Source: Isoetes taiwanensis
Lineage: Eukaryota > Streptophyta > Lycopodiopsida > Isoetales > Isoetaceae
Assembly: GCA_021234155.1 (NCBI GenBank)
Contig: JAJEKV010000003.1
Coordinates: 33,711,166-33,775,165, forward strand
Direction of reading: 5' to 3'
DNA length: 64,000 nucleotides
A model generated the notes under the pieces. That model saw nothing but the letters and a program-made list of their open reading frames with translations. It was not told where the DNA came from and did not search any database. The translations under genes were made by a program, and so were the position numbers. Each line of letters opens with the position of its first letter. Position 1 is the stretch's first letter. Below, one piece after another: positions 44,400-57,559 of the stretch.

Positions 44400-47300
44400 A
44401 TGGCATTGCACTCTTTTGTTAATTCCGGTTGTGCCCTGAAAAGTGGTCCCAGCTTGGCCTGGCCGTCCAATGCATGTTCGTTATTGAGCAGGAATCATAG
44501 AAAGGCAGTTGTGACTGCTGCATTCCAACCTCCTCAAGTGTTTGAAAGAGGGTTGGTTTCATTTCATCAGGTAGGAGACTGCATACTCTACAGTCCTCCA
44601 AGAATTAAGAGGCAGAAGCCCAAGGCCATTGTCCAATTTTTGGGTGGTGCTTTCATAGGTGCAGCTCCTGAGCTCACTTACAGGTATGTTAATCTGATTC
44701 TGTTTGCCAAAATCTTTTATTATTCTTTACCAATCTAACATGATAATATTTGATGCTTTATTAAACGTTTGTATTTCAGTCTGTTTCTTGAATTGTTGAC
44801 AAAAGAGGGATTTCTTGTCATAGCTACTCCATATGATGTGACCTTCGACCACGAAACATCAGCACGTAAAATTGATGAAAAATGGAGCAGTTGCCTGGAC
44901 TATCTATATACATCAGGATGCCCCTCAGCCGATGTTTCTCCTCTCGATGTCTCTGGTCTTCCGTTGGTTAGTATTGGTCACAGGCATGTTTCTGATACCT
45001 TCTTTGATATGTGAAAGCTACCATGTCGAGATTGTAGTCTACATTTGTCTTGCATTCTTGGGTTTTGACATCAAGTGTTTGTCTTAGTGATTGCTAGACA
45101 GATCTAGCAGGACATGGGTAAACCTAGGCATTCTAGTAATATGTGTGTATAAGAGATAGATTTTAATCTGTCTGTAACTTTCTTGCTTATGCTGCATTAA
45201 AGTGCTCTTCATGGGGTAAAATCTCAATAATAAAAGGTGATCTACGTCCACATAACACATTTATGCTTTTCCTTGTATCCTGACGATAGCCTGTGTAAAA
45301 ATGTGGGGATAAAATTAGGTTGAGAAGATCCCTAGTTGTTGAACTTAATTTCTTTTAACATTATCGCCTTAAACACAGTAACTAACAGGTCATTGTTTCC
45401 CAGCAATGGAGCTCTAATGCAAGTTTTGATTGGTAGCATCTGCATGGGCGAAAAGCTGCCAAAGGTCCATTTGAATTCCATTTTTTCAATAGAATACTCT
45501 GCGATGCTTGTAGTCTTTCTGCTCATCAAGTATAACATCATAACTGGTACCCTAAGCAAATGAACCCATTAGTTGAAAATTTGAAGTTAAAATGGCCCCC
45601 CTTTTGGAGGAGGTTTTGTTGTTGGGGGGGGGAGGGGGGGTGGTATTTTATGAATAGGTCTCTTTTGGGTAAAGTGTTTTTGTTGATCGAATTTCTGAAA
45701 GACATTAGCCCAACCTTCTTGAACAAGTAGTGTGCATAGCAAGAAAAACATATCAGAGAGAATGACAAGAAAGTAGGTGTCATAAAGATACATGATATGG
45801 GTAGCAGGCTAGTTTATTTATGGAAAAACTAAAAGCTACTAAGTGGAAGTCCTCACTAACTAATTAAATACATGTCTAGCACATAATGTTTATTCTGCAT
45901 ATTCAGCACTTTTCCCATGCGAGATTGCAATTTACTAAGATGTTTTTTTCTCTCCTTTAAGCTGGAAATGTTGAATACCATGAAATGCTGCCATGGCCAT
46001 CATTGGTGGACTTTAGGAAAAACTTCACCTTCTATTTTCATTAGCTTGTTGAAATCGGTCTCGTAAACCTATTTGATCCAATCAAATTGACATGTTTATG
46101 GACAAGTTAACTACCTGGATTAATTCTCTTGTAGAGCTTGGCAGTTAGGAAGAGTGAAGTAAGTGCTGTTACACGCAACCTCCTCAGCAGCTTAGATTCT
46201 AGGCTTGCCCCAAGGAGGTCCAAGGACCATCACCACTCTCTTCATCAAAGTCAACTGGCTACTGCTTCACTAGGAAATCTTCCTCAAGCTAAAAAAGATC
46301 AAACAGTAGTATGTCGCCAAGGAAGCACATCTTTTGCAATGGACATCTGGTTCACGATCGTAGAGATCATACAATAGGCCTTACGGCAGTCTGCATGCTG
46401 CGCTAGTCAACTTTATATGAGGAACACAAGCAAACACTCTTTAGTGCCATATCCATGATTTCTTCCCTAAACTACTTTCCCAAAATATGGCCTCTTGAGT
46501 TCATTTCCCTCCTTTCGACAACATCATTTTGCTGTGTATATAGAGCGGACTCAGCTGTCTCAAGATGCCCTGCTCATCTAATAAGCAGAAAATTCCTTGC
46601 TGGCATGCTCCCAAAGAATTGGTAGATTTTCATGTTTCCTTTAGATGTCTTGTTCAGCTTGATAGGCATAAATTTATTTGGGAGCATACTCCCCACTTCT
46701 GTCCTAAACTTCCATGTTCTCTGTGTAAACTTTTGGATCTAATGAGAAATTTTGGTTCAGATAAAAATCAAGTCATCCGAAAGGAAAAGGCCACAAGTTT
46801 CCATTTTTGTCCAAAAACAGAAACAGTACATGACATCTATGCATTCCTTTGGAAAGAGCTTGGCAAGACAAGGTGCGCTATGGTACGATGAATGCATCCA
46901 TGGTATGATGCATTATCTCCTTGGGAAAAGTGTCAATAAGATTGTTTTGCCAAATTTGGCGGCTGCTCATGAAATTCTTTTCAGCCTCTTGACTGCACAC
47001 GTTCCCAACACCAGAAAGTCAAAGATGGCTTTCTGTCCACCTCAGCCTATGTAACTTCTGTCCTAGTAAGCCCACACGCAGTTAAGGTCAGCAACTCGTC
47101 CCACTTCAGCACATAAGTTTATTCTTCATATATCCAACACATCTAATAATACACCTGAAACAACATTCTCACTAACTTGAGGCTCCAATCCTGATCATCA
47201 GCCAGTCAACAGTTTAGTACTTTCAAGTTGCTAATGGAATTATGGCAAACATTCCTAGAAGACCCAGTGTGCTTGAGCACTATATTGGTATCAAATAGAT

Positions 47301-50300
47301 GACTGTAGGTGACCGTGTACCACAGAACACCCAAGATTTATTAATGATTATGGAAGACCCATAGAGTCTATGAGACCAGAAGCATTGGAAGATCCATATG
47401 GTCTATGCAACTGGAAACATACAAATTGTGGATGTGCAAGGAGGGTGGTAGTCCCTTAGACATTAAAATTAGTCTATCAATTTTTGATAAAAATTTCAAA
47501 AGAAAATGGTTCAATTGGCTGCTCCAAAGAACGCCCAAATATCAGCATTTGGTCTTTTTGATTCCTATTATGTCTCCTCTTTTGAAAAGATCTGCTTTGT
47601 TGCCCGCTTTAATTTCTCAGAGGTCACCACATCAGTCCTTTAGTATCATGAAGTTTCCTTTTCTTTTAGGAGCTGTCCATCATTTTAAACTGTTGAGACT
47701 CTTCGTGAAAATTTAGGGTTGATGGCACAAGGTTGGTTTTAGTAAATATAACAAGCAAACTGGGTGGAGAAAAAAATTATAACTTAAGCTTAATATTTGG
47801 ACCTATCTGTTTCTTGATTAATAACGGATGATTCAATCTTGTATCATTTTCCTTGTGCTGACCATCAGTGTTTGCTTGTAGAACAATGTAATCATATCTT
47901 TCAATAACAAGCCAGCAGCTGATGCAGTACCCCTCTTTGACCAGGTATTTTTGTTTTAGATATTATCTAGTATTTTTTGTCCTATCTTACTTTTGCATGA
48001 TACTTAAGTACTTTAAAAGCACCTCTATAAATACTGATAGTAAAGATGGGAACAGAATTTTCTCCTTCCATCTTTCATTGAGTGATTTAATGAAGGTAAA
48101 GCGCCACACACTTCTGGTCATCAAATTTGATGAGTATTGATCATGATGTAGTAGGCTCATGAAAGAGGAAGTTCTGCAAGAGCACAGGAGAAGGGATCCT
48201 GAAGGGCAGCAAGTGGGGCAATCTCTTGGATCCCGAGCTCCTGCTGCTCAAAAAGCAGGATAGGACTAACCATGGTGGATTTATGCACGAAATGCGTGCC
48301 AATGAGATAAACGCAGGAGAACGTCTCGATAAAATCAGCCAAGCAATTTGCAGGCGTTCATGGTCACGATCACCATGAATGCCTGCCATAACATAGATGG
48401 TTAGATACGCGTATCTAACACTTCGTTACCAAAGAAACGAGTCGTACCGTATCTAACGTATTTTTTGGTTAGATACTTCACTTTCTTCTTCCAACTCCAA
48501 ATGGCAGAGACCAAAAATCATTTCCACCTGCTTCAATTTTTCCATCCATAAACCTGTCAGGATTGAACACCTGGGCTGTCCTACTTTGCAGGGTTATTTG
48601 CTAGCCACCAAGCATTCACTAAAATTTTGCTCTCTGCTGGAATGTCATGGCCTGCTAGTTTGTCTGATGCAGGTTCATGTGTGGCACTAGCAGTGGAATT
48701 GCCATATGCAGCCTCAGCGCCTCTTTATCACTGCACTTAGATGTGGAAACTTGGGAATGTCTCATTCGCTACCAAATTGTCTAATATGCTTTGTCATTGT
48801 CTAATATTGGCTCTAAATGCTGTGAATTAATAATTTACAAATTTATGTGACGTATCTAACGTATCTTAAAAAATGTTAGATTCTTTAGATACTTAGATAC
48901 TTTAGATACTCGTATGTAACGTATCTAAAGATAGATACTTTTGAACTATGATGCCTGCAATGATTGCTTGGCTGATTTTACCAAGACCTTGTCCTCCAAT
49001 AAGTCATGTGTAATCAGGCAAAAGGTAGTAATGAAGAGAGATTTAGTAAGATTGAAACATCTGGTGACTCATAGAAAGGATACAGTACAGTCGATACAAA
49101 AGCAACACGCAATGTTTTCCTTATTTGATCGGGAGGATGCATTTAAGCAGATGCCATTTGAGAGAAATGGATTTGAAAACAAAAGTGGCCTTGATCAGAT
49201 GTCAAATCAAGTGATGGGAGGAATGATTCCACCATCTCCATTAGAAACTTCTGGGCAAAAGTGGTCAGGTTCTAATTTAGATTGGAACATTCTTGGGGGG
49301 ACTCCAAAGACATCTGAAAGCTAGAGCCCGATGTATAAACAGCTTCAAAGTGGGAGTTAAAAAGATAAAAGGTTGTCAGCGAGGAAGATAAAACACTTAT
49401 AATTTAGTATGAATAAAGATTTTACGGATATAATCAGCCCTTCAACTCATCATATGCAGGTGTGGTCAAGTGGCAATGGGGAGACATGACAATTCTAATC
49501 AAAATGCACTACTAATTGAGAAAATTATTTCTCTTAGAAGATCCTTCTTACAAGTATTATGCTAGTCTTGTTTCCATGACATGTGGCATGATGAGTTTTC
49601 CAACTATAATATTATGTACAACTGAGCTAGCATTGAAGGACTTGAAAATATGACTTCCTCATTTTGTATTAGCCCTAGGCATGCATTAGTTATGAACAGG
49701 ATTCAAGCCATAAATAGATTGTCATATATGAAAATATAAAAGATGCTAGAGACTTGGCCAATTTCATGTTTCCATCTGTGCTTGTGGTTGAATGCATGGT
49801 TAACTCGTAATAAGGCTGATAATAGTTGTTGCTTCTACCAACTCAGATTGGTCCTTTGATGTCACAAGTCACTGTTGCACTGGAGAATACACCAATTCAA
49901 GAATTTTCCAGATCTCTGATGGGTATTCTTTTTCTTTTCTATTTCTTTTAGTACTACCTAGATATGAAAACGTGATGTTTATCAAATCAAATGCTAGAAT
50001 GAAACCATTTTAGATGTTCAGTATTTTGTAACTATAATACCTATCATACCCATATCAAAGCAGGTGAAGCTGGAAGATTAGCCTTTGAAGAACCCATTTT
50101 CCTTCCACTTGCATCTGGAAAGGAAACATTGGAGTCAATCAGGAGGTTCGTTAAGCAGATTCCATCTGTACTGAACCAGGTATGTGCCCACTAAGTGCTG
50201 TGTTCAACTTTCCAATTTATTTTGTTGCACCAATAATTGAATGAGAAACAGGTTGCAGAGGGCACTTCGGAGTTTCGGCCAGAACCTGCACAGAATCGTG

Positions 50301-50836
50301 TAACAGTTTCCACCTCGTACACAATTCCAAATAACCTGCTGGTAAGAAAACACTACAGAGCATCGTGATATTTCAGCGTATTTCAGTTGTTAACATCTTT
50401 CATGCAGATTAAATTCTCAAGTGATATGATTGATGAAAGTGATATATTGGAGGACATTCTCCAACCCCGAGTCGAAAGTATTGGTGGAAGGATTATGAAG
50501 CGTACACTATCTGGGACTCACCTCACACCTTTAGCACAGGTACAAACGTTTCCCTGTAATTAATAAGCAGTGTAAGTAATTCTACTTCGTGATATAATAC
50601 AACTCTAACTCTTTGTTGCCATAGTTTCACATTTGACATTGGCATCTTTGCCTATGTGAACTTAATATCTCTGAATATATACGCTAATATTCTGATTGTA
50701 GGGGGTGAGTTGGCAAGTTGGGAAGTTATATACACCGTTCGATGCTTTTCGTCAGACCCTTAGAAGCATTGCACTGGCTGACCTAAGAAATTTAGTTCAA
50801 GAAATTTCTTTGTGGATCAACAACATCAGTATGTAA
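44400..50836 (+). CDS. DUF1350 family protein, copy B (nine exons, 386 residues)
   Basis: Exons are 44400-44683, 44780-44983, 45404-45464, 47882-47944, 49847-49922, 50064-50179, 50252-50341, 50408-50539 and 50702-50836; phases join without a shift over 1161 nt. Residues 1-40 are Ser/Ala-rich with few acids, a likely chloroplast transit peptide. Then come [34 protein letters not shown], a nucleophile-elbow-like [31 protein letters not shown], and a C-terminal half with [16 protein letters not shown] and GTHLTPLAQ. The family is DUF1350, predicted alpha/beta-hydrolases of plants and cyanobacteria without an established substrate. Intron 2 uses a GC donor; the exon 3 donor AAG|GTCCAT is weak. 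Intron 3 (about 2.4 kb) and intron 4 (about 1.9 kb) hold foreign sequence. The copy A partner is broken. Confidence 0.88.
48400..48938. mobile_element. Foldback/MITE-like element carrying a P450 fragment, copy B
   Basis: The partner of 27168-27708, including the same 20-bp palindrome at 48400-48419 and the same right-hand repeats. It was therefore present before the segmental duplication. The internal P450 part differs by a few bases (for example CAGCGCCTCTTT against CAGCGTCTCTCTT). Confidence 0.7.
48482..48774 (-). pseudogene. CYP73-like: CYP73-type cytochrome P450 fragment, copy B
   Basis: Same content and boundaries as the fragment at 27250-27542, with two to three small indels near the ExxR and VTE blocks that break the frame further. 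The [13 protein letters not shown] and FGVGRR parts are unchanged. Confidence 0.8.
48941..49324 (+). other. Unrecognised open frame in intron 4, copy B
   Basis: The partner of 27711-28130, 127 codons, identical except for one residue (Arg to Val near HRKDT) and a different C-terminus ([12 protein letters not shown]) caused by a run of six G instead of five. Confidence 0.3.
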
Positions 50837-50967
50837 ACGTGCAATTGGCCAAATTTAAGAATGTATATTAGCAGATATAAAAATAAATGAAAATTGTGGA
50901 GGTGAGCACATGAGACGAAAAATCTCATTATTATTTTAAATGGTGATTCTGCAAACTTTTGTTATTA

Positions 50968-51632
50968 GGGAAAAACTATAAAATACCCTTATGTTTTGAC
51001 AAATTTCATGACATACCCCTGAGTTTTCATAAATAAAATTGTTCAAATGCCCTTAAGATGTAGCTTAATTATTCAAATGCCCTTAAGATTCTACACAATT
51101 CACCAAATACTCTTAAGATGAAAGATGATACAGTTTTATCCTGACAATCTAATTCGGGTTCTCTCCAAGTATGACCATCAAATCCGAGAGCCATGCTCAG
51201 AATATTAGATAGTCTTACTATATGGCTTTTCGAGGAGGTGGATTCGCATTTAGTTTTGCTTTGACAAATGCCCTTGAAAAGATGCAAGGTGAATGTATTC
51301 AGAGATATTCATATCTATATGGCATTGAAGAGCGGATTCACACACGTGAGGTCGAATTAGATTTTCCATTGGGATTCCATTAGGTTAGAACGCCTAAATC
51401 TTTGCTTTGTTTTCTATTTAAAAACGAAAACTGTCGATGTCAAATCCTTGCTCCAAAGATACATCCATTCAGAAGGGCTTTATATGAAATACGTAAAATA
51501 CAAGGGTATTTGATGATATACAAAATTCTATAGAGCCAAATACGTTGACCAAGGGTATTACAAAAATTTATGAAAACTCAAGGGTATGTCGTGAAATTCG
51601 TCAAAACATAAGGGTATTTTGTAGTTTTTCCC
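50968..51632. mobile_element. Mutator-type MITE, copy B, with intact 9-bp target duplication
   Basis: Same element as at 29940. Here both flanks are the exact 9-mer TTGTTATTA (50959-50967 and 51633-51641). A 9-bp target duplication with long terminal inverted repeats is the signature of Mutator-like elements. Length is 665 bp. It lies about 130 bp after the stop codon of the DUF1350 gene, so it may fall inside or just after the 3' untranslated region. Confidence 0.88.
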
Positions 51633-52889
51633 TTGTTATTATCTTACCACCCAAAATAGTGCAAACAAGACAAGAACATTTGACAAATTACTCGTTGTAA
51701 TTAAAGATGGGTGGTGAATGATGAATTATTTTCCCAGCAATTGTGCATGTCTCCTAGATAAAAATGGTGGTAGGGAAGTATGCCAAAGACTTTATCTTAG
51801 GCTCGAACAACCTCTCAGAGCATGGCATGGAATAACATAATTTCACATGTGTTTGTTGATTATTTTGGTTATATGAATGATGATAATGATGTGGTAATGT
51901 ATGAAGATAATTTAAATTTTGGAAGGTCTAAGAGGGATATGTATATGATGTGATGACGTATGTATTTTAATTTAATTCTTTTTCCATTCTTTGGGGTGCA
52001 TGATGATTTCAAAAGTTTGGCGACTACAAGGAAGACGTGTGCTTGAATTCTTTTTGATGGCATACAAGAAACTTTGGGTTGTATCATCATGGGGATAGCA
52101 TAGTAGTTTAGATTCTATATTAAGGTTGTTGAGGTTGTTTACCATGGGCCTCAAACTTGGAGGTTTTCTTGTGGCTAGGCCGCCATGTGGAGTGTGTTAT
52201 CTCCTTAACTCGAGGGAGGGACTCAAGTTTTAGATTTGGACAACTGCTCCCTTGCCATGCTTAGTTTCAACATGGCTTCCCCATGAGTTGCATTGGAAAC
52301 ATAAGAATATGTAGATCAAGTATGCGAATTTTGTTCAAATCTCGACAATGTTTAAATGTGAATCCAAAGCCAGTTTAAAACTTTATACATGAGGGTGTCT
52401 ATCTCGTATAGTAGGACTTTATAATAAATTACTTTACGTGAAAAACTCTTTATCCTTCCAAAAAAAATAAAAATGGGTACATTGAGAGAAGTAGCTTGCA
52501 TAAAGAGTACGGTTTTACATGATTCACACCTCCATACAAAACAATATAGACAAAACATTCGCATGATGATATCCAAGTGGAGACTGCCAGGAGTTTGCAC
52601 AATGAGACATGTGTTACAAGTTGTTGGCAATGTGCACATACCTACCTGCCAGTACTGAATTTACAAGTTCCAGACCACAAATGCAGGGTTCACAAACTGT
52701 ATTAATCTTGTTTGGCATTGGTTTCTGAGCAGAGGTAGATAACTATTCTAATTTCACGTAGCAAAGACATGTATCTTCTAGGTTGTAGTCGATACCGCAA
52801 TAGATTGTACCTAAAAAGGACCCTTTCTGTGCGTATTCATATGCTTTACGGTAAAAAAAAAAAAAAAAAAAAAAAACCAAACCATGCAC

Positions 52890-53117
52890 TTACATGTATA
52901 TAGTGTCTACACTTTGCAAAACCCTGGGAGCCGCAATGCTACTAGCGGCAAGTTCTTCCATCTTCAACCTCTCACCTTCAGGCCTTCTAGCCTTCTTAGC
53001 TGCCAATGCTTGGTAGAAACCATCACTCGAAATATGTACCCTCCCTCCAAAATCAGATGCAAGTGCCCTCTCCTTGCTCTCATGGCATGTGATAGTTGCA
53101 CGCACTTGAGATGTCAC
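52890..53117 (-). other. Exon-like antisense open frame, copy B
   Basis: The partner of 31817-32032. The conserved part from ERALASDFGG onward is identical; the first residues differ through a small indel. An A-run of about 20 nt (52854-52876) lies just beyond its 3' end, longer than in copy A. Confidence 0.35.
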
Positions 53118-53529
53118 ATTTGTTTAGTAACCCTTTAAGCTTATTCCATTTCAAAGTTGGTTATGTTTGACAAAGACATTGCAAAGAACAGTCCCTACTT
53201 CATAATTTGAGAAACGTACATATGCTACAAGCACAACTGCTAATATATCAGACTAGGTAATGCATGTCTCAAGATTGATGTATGGCATTGTATTAGGACC
53301 AAGCTAAGCAGACATAGTTTGCAGCTGCAAGTTTTCCAAGATAGTGATGTGACTCAAGAAGGATAAAGCACGCATTTGTGCCTAAATTGTATATTGATTT
53401 AATTACCATGTGATTTTGACAACCACATTCTTACTCTATTTCCGTGCATTATGTTTACTCATGAATGTTGCATGAACAAAGGCTCATTGTTTAGGGTTAG
53501 GTCATTGTCAGGTTTCAATAGAGTGGTCC

Positions 53530-53780
53530 CATCTAGAAGGAAGTCAAGGAATATTGAGGATATCAAAGGGAATTACGAAGAATCTATGAGCGTTGATGGA
53601 ATATAGTGGGATCTTAGAGAATCGGAGATGGCTTTGAAAATCTTAAGAGAATCTAAAGGAATCTTAAAAAATCTTGGGGAGTTTTGATCTTGGGGAAGTA
53701 ACAAGAATCTTGAGGGCATTTCTAGAGAATGTGAAAGGAATCTTAGGGAATCTAGAAGAATCTTGAGAAAAAATTTAGTA
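53530..53780 (+). repeat. Irregular array of GAATCTTG-like motifs, copy B
   Basis: Same array as 32470-32710 with a handful of single-base indels. Confidence 0.55.
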
Positions 53781-56045
53781 CAACTTGCGTTAAAGTGTCA
53801 CCAAAACATAAGATAGTGGAAACCTCGTGTGTCTAAGGATGTGCTTTGCGTTGTTCCAAACAGATACAATTCAAATCAATAATTGAGTCAGTAAAGAGAA
53901 ATCTCCCGACGGCCTTGGCTGCCTCGATAAATTTCTGGTAATAATAAAATAGATAAATGATGTAATGTATCTATTTCCAATGTACCACATTGTTTTTCTA
54001 GCAATTGTCCCCCGTTCTATGTATATATTTATGATATTTTCTATGATGATAACAGGGCATCTCCAGCTATATGTAAATTTTTAAATCAAAGCTTTTAGTC
54101 GATCTCCTAATCCCCAACACATGTAACATAACCTATATTGCACATTATATCTTAGTTTTATGACGCTCATCTTGTACCAAAAAATCTAATCGGATCTAGT
54201 AGATCATGGTAGCATATATATAATAACCATTCCATTATTTTGAAATGGGCTTTCCCAAGCTTATGAACAACATTCTAGAAAGCATTATATCATCAGGAAA
54301 ACAAAGAGTCAATTTTTTGAATGGCTGCAATCCTTGTGCATAGTACCTAGAAGATCATGGCATCCTAAAAAGTCTTAGAAGACATGATTGAAAGCTCATG
54401 ACATTTTTAATCCTAGAAATAATGGTCTCAAATTTGAAGAGGTGGGAAGAATAGGTTTACAACCAATGCGTATACATTGAGGTTTCTCCCAAAACCCAAA
54501 AGAGCAAGTTTTGTCCCTGAAATGGTAAATTCTAATGTAAACTCGTGTCAATGTAAATGTCTTCGACGAAACCACCCTCCTCCTTCTTGAAGCACAAAAT
54601 GCAAGATAAACAACCCTATTCAAGATCTAAAGTTTAGCACCAAAAGTTTGTTTCATGACCTTCAAAACATGCATCAACAAGGCCAAATTCACCAACCTAT
54701 ATTTCAAATATACCTAATCTCCTTAAGCACCATAGTGAGAAAGTGCCATAGCAGACGAGGGTCAACAAAATAAAAATAAAATGGAGTTTTTTTTTTTTTT
54801 TTTTTTTTTTTTGGGCGTGCATTTTTGTGGTGCTACATGGAACCTCCCTACACTGCAAAATGGAAGTAGGGGCGACACATTCCGTGCTATCGGCTGTGCA
54901 TGTTTTTCATTAGGGTTTTGTTTAGGATTGTGGCCACTGCTAGTTCTTCAAACTTCACCTAGGTAACAAGCTCTGATAAATTTTGTCGGATCTTCTAGAA
55001 TGCTACAAAACTGTCCCTAAAAACTCTGTTTTGCCAAAATCTTCTAAAATTGTCTGTAAAACTATGCTTTTGTCGAGCTTCTAAAACGCTCTCCTACTTC
55101 TATTTTGTAGGCCATTCCCATTTTGGGCACATCCCCCCACCCCAAAAAAAAAAAAAATGATGTGGCACAGATGCAGAGCATCCAATCTGCAAATCAAGGG
55201 CTGAGATATATGCCACGTCAAGGGGGGGCAGCTAACTCCGGCCGCAGAAGTGCAGACCTCCATTCCCCTATATATTATGCAACTTTTAAAATATTCTAGA
55301 ATATTCCAACCCACAAAAAATATTCTGCAACTTTTAAAATATTATAGAATATTCCCAACCCACAAAAAAATAGGATAATTAATTTAAAATCCGGCCTAAA
55401 TATAAGAGGAAAAAAAATACGGGGTCGTCTGGAGTGTTCGATTTCTTTAGGGTTCCAGCCAGAGGTATATAGATTGTGCGTTCTGCCGCTCTAACGGATC
55501 TTCTAATTGGCGATGGCGATAGTGATCTGTCTTTTTTTTAACGGTTTTGGAAGGATGTGATGACTCCTGATTGCCCCAGACTTAAGAAATGCGTTTTAAA
55601 GCATGATAATCGGTACTGTGGAGGCTTTTTGTCCCATCATTGATTCTGCTCTTTCCATTTTTCCGTTATTCATGTCTTATGCTCTCTTTTATCATTCTAG
55701 ATATACTTGTCTGTCTGATCATGGAATAACGGGTTTCGTGTTTTATGCCTTCTTTTATTATTCTAGATGGACTTGTCTGATCGTTGAATAACGGATTCCT
55801 GTTAAGTTTATAGTTATGCGTCTTTGTGAAAGCTGTTTGAATCTCTTTTTTTTGCAGTGCAAATGCAGTTGGCAGAAAGCTTGCTGGTGGATTTCAATGC
55901 AGTTAGTTGTTTTTCGTATTCTGTTAGAATTATAGGGTTTGTAATTATTGTTTTGAGCTTCAAATTATAACTTTCTGTTAGTGAACTAACACATGTACAT
56001 CTGTTGTCAGCTTTTAAGCCTGAAAAACTATATATTTTGGGGTAG

Positions 56046-56154
56046 AGTGCATTATACAGCCCCCCTCCCCTAAGTGGCTGATATCTGGCCGTCGATGCTT
56101 GAAATGGAGGGCTACGATAGCGCCACGTAGGGGAGGGGGGCTGTATAGTGCATT
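56046..56154. mobile_element. 109-bp foldback element, complete only in copy B
   Basis: GCATTATACAGCCCCCCTCC...CTAAGTGG at the left is inverted at the right as CCACGTAGGGGAGGGGGGCT...ATAGTGC, with two mismatches in about 29 bp and a GC-rich centre (TGGCCGTCGATGCTTGAAAT). Copy A keeps the left arm and centre (34945-35007) but lacks the right arm. It looks like a very small MITE or a hairpin that has been lost or collapsed in copy A. Confidence 0.7.
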
Positions 56155-56753
56155 CGTCCCATATTTTGAAATAATAGTTTATTCTTAGTTGATGAGTTAC
56201 CTCATCTTCTAGTTTTTTTTAAGCCCGTTTCACTAAACTTTTCTAACCTGTCTGTCCATTTTGGGAGTCTATTTTAGTATTAAAAGATTTTATGACCATA
56301 TAAACGTCCTAAAAGCAATTTTCTTGGAATAGCTTAATTTTCCCAATTCGTGTTTCAATTATCTAAATTTTCTTTCTTGGAATAGCTTAATTTTCCCAAT
56401 TCGTGTTTCAATTCGTGTTTCAATTATGTAAATTTCAATTATGTATTTTCTTGGAATAGCTTAATCTTCCCAATTCGTGTTTCAAGATTCATGTAAATTT
56501 AATGGAGTTTCATGATAGATACTTGGTGGTTATTGCATGCATGGCATGTTTAGTGGTAGTGCGTATAGTGCATTCAATGGTGGTAATGCATGCCATGGTC
56601 GTGTATAGTGCATTCAATGGTGGTAATGCATGCAATAGTCGTCGAATCGTTAATTTCTTAGAATAGTTTGATGTGGTATTTTAATGCGATCTTGGACGTC
56701 TTAAAAGATGGAAGCTTTGATTTTATGCCCTAATAGTGTTATGTGCTCTATTT

Positions 56754-57390
56754 AAGAATAGCAATAAGGTGGTGGTGCAAGGTAGTATATGATATGATTC
56801 AGTTAAGGATAGTTTTCTAACGTGGTGAGGTAGATTTATAGCCTTGGTGGAGGTAGATTGATGGCTTTAGGTGCACGTTTCTTTGTCGCACTAGGTGAAA
56901 TAGTTGAGGGCTTCTAGACCCTCATCGGATCTTGCAGGCAAACCAATTGATGTCCAATAGCAAAATCTCATGTGCTTTCAGCAAGTTGGTCCCATCTCTC
57001 CAGAATAGCAATAAGGTGGTGGTGCATGCAATGCATGATATGATCCACTTAAGACTAGTATTGAAGCGGTGGGGGTAGACATATGGCTTGAGGTGCACCC
57101 ATGTGCAAGGTGGAATAATTGGGGTACTTGAGCCCTTGTCGGATTTTGCAACAAACAAATCAATCAATGCCTCTTGCAATAAAGCTTCAAGTGCTTTTTA
57201 GTAAATGGGTCTCATCTCTTAAGAATAGCAATAAGGTGGTGGAGCATGGAATGGATGACATGATCCACTCAAGGGTAGTATTGAGGTGGAGGTAGTTCTT
57301 GCAGCAAAAAAACCAATCAATGCCTCGGATCTTGTAGCAAGAAAATGAATTGGTGTCTAGCAGCAAGATCTTAGGTGTTTTTAGCAGATT
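56754..57390 (+). repeat. Three-unit tandem repeat of about 220-250 bp, copy B
   Basis: Units start at 56754, 57002 and 57221. They are cleaner than those of copy A, with CTTGCAGGCAAACCAATTGA and CTAGCAGCAAGATCTTAG intact where copy A has gaps. Confidence 0.75.
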
Positions 57391-57470
57391 AGTTATCTTT
57401 TACGAGAAAAGTAGCTCTGATTGAAAAATGCAGATCTGAGGGGCCTTTCTCGACTCGCGCTCTACAAATG

Positions 57471-57494
57471 TTTCTCGACTCGAGAGTCGAGAAA
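57471..57494. repeat. 11-bp inverted repeat TTTCTCGACTC in a TCGA-rich block, copy B
   Basis: TTTCTCGACTC (57471-57481), two bases, then GAGTCGAGAAA (57484-57494). More half-copies of TTTCTCGACTCGC occur at about 57447 and 57532. Copy A has only eroded traces (36312-36350), for example TTTCGAGTTCGAGAAAA. Confidence 0.7.
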
Positions 57495-57559
57495 GCCTCT
57501 CAGACCTGCGTTTTTCAATCTGCGCTACTTTTCTCGACTCGCGGGTTGAGAAAGGCTCT

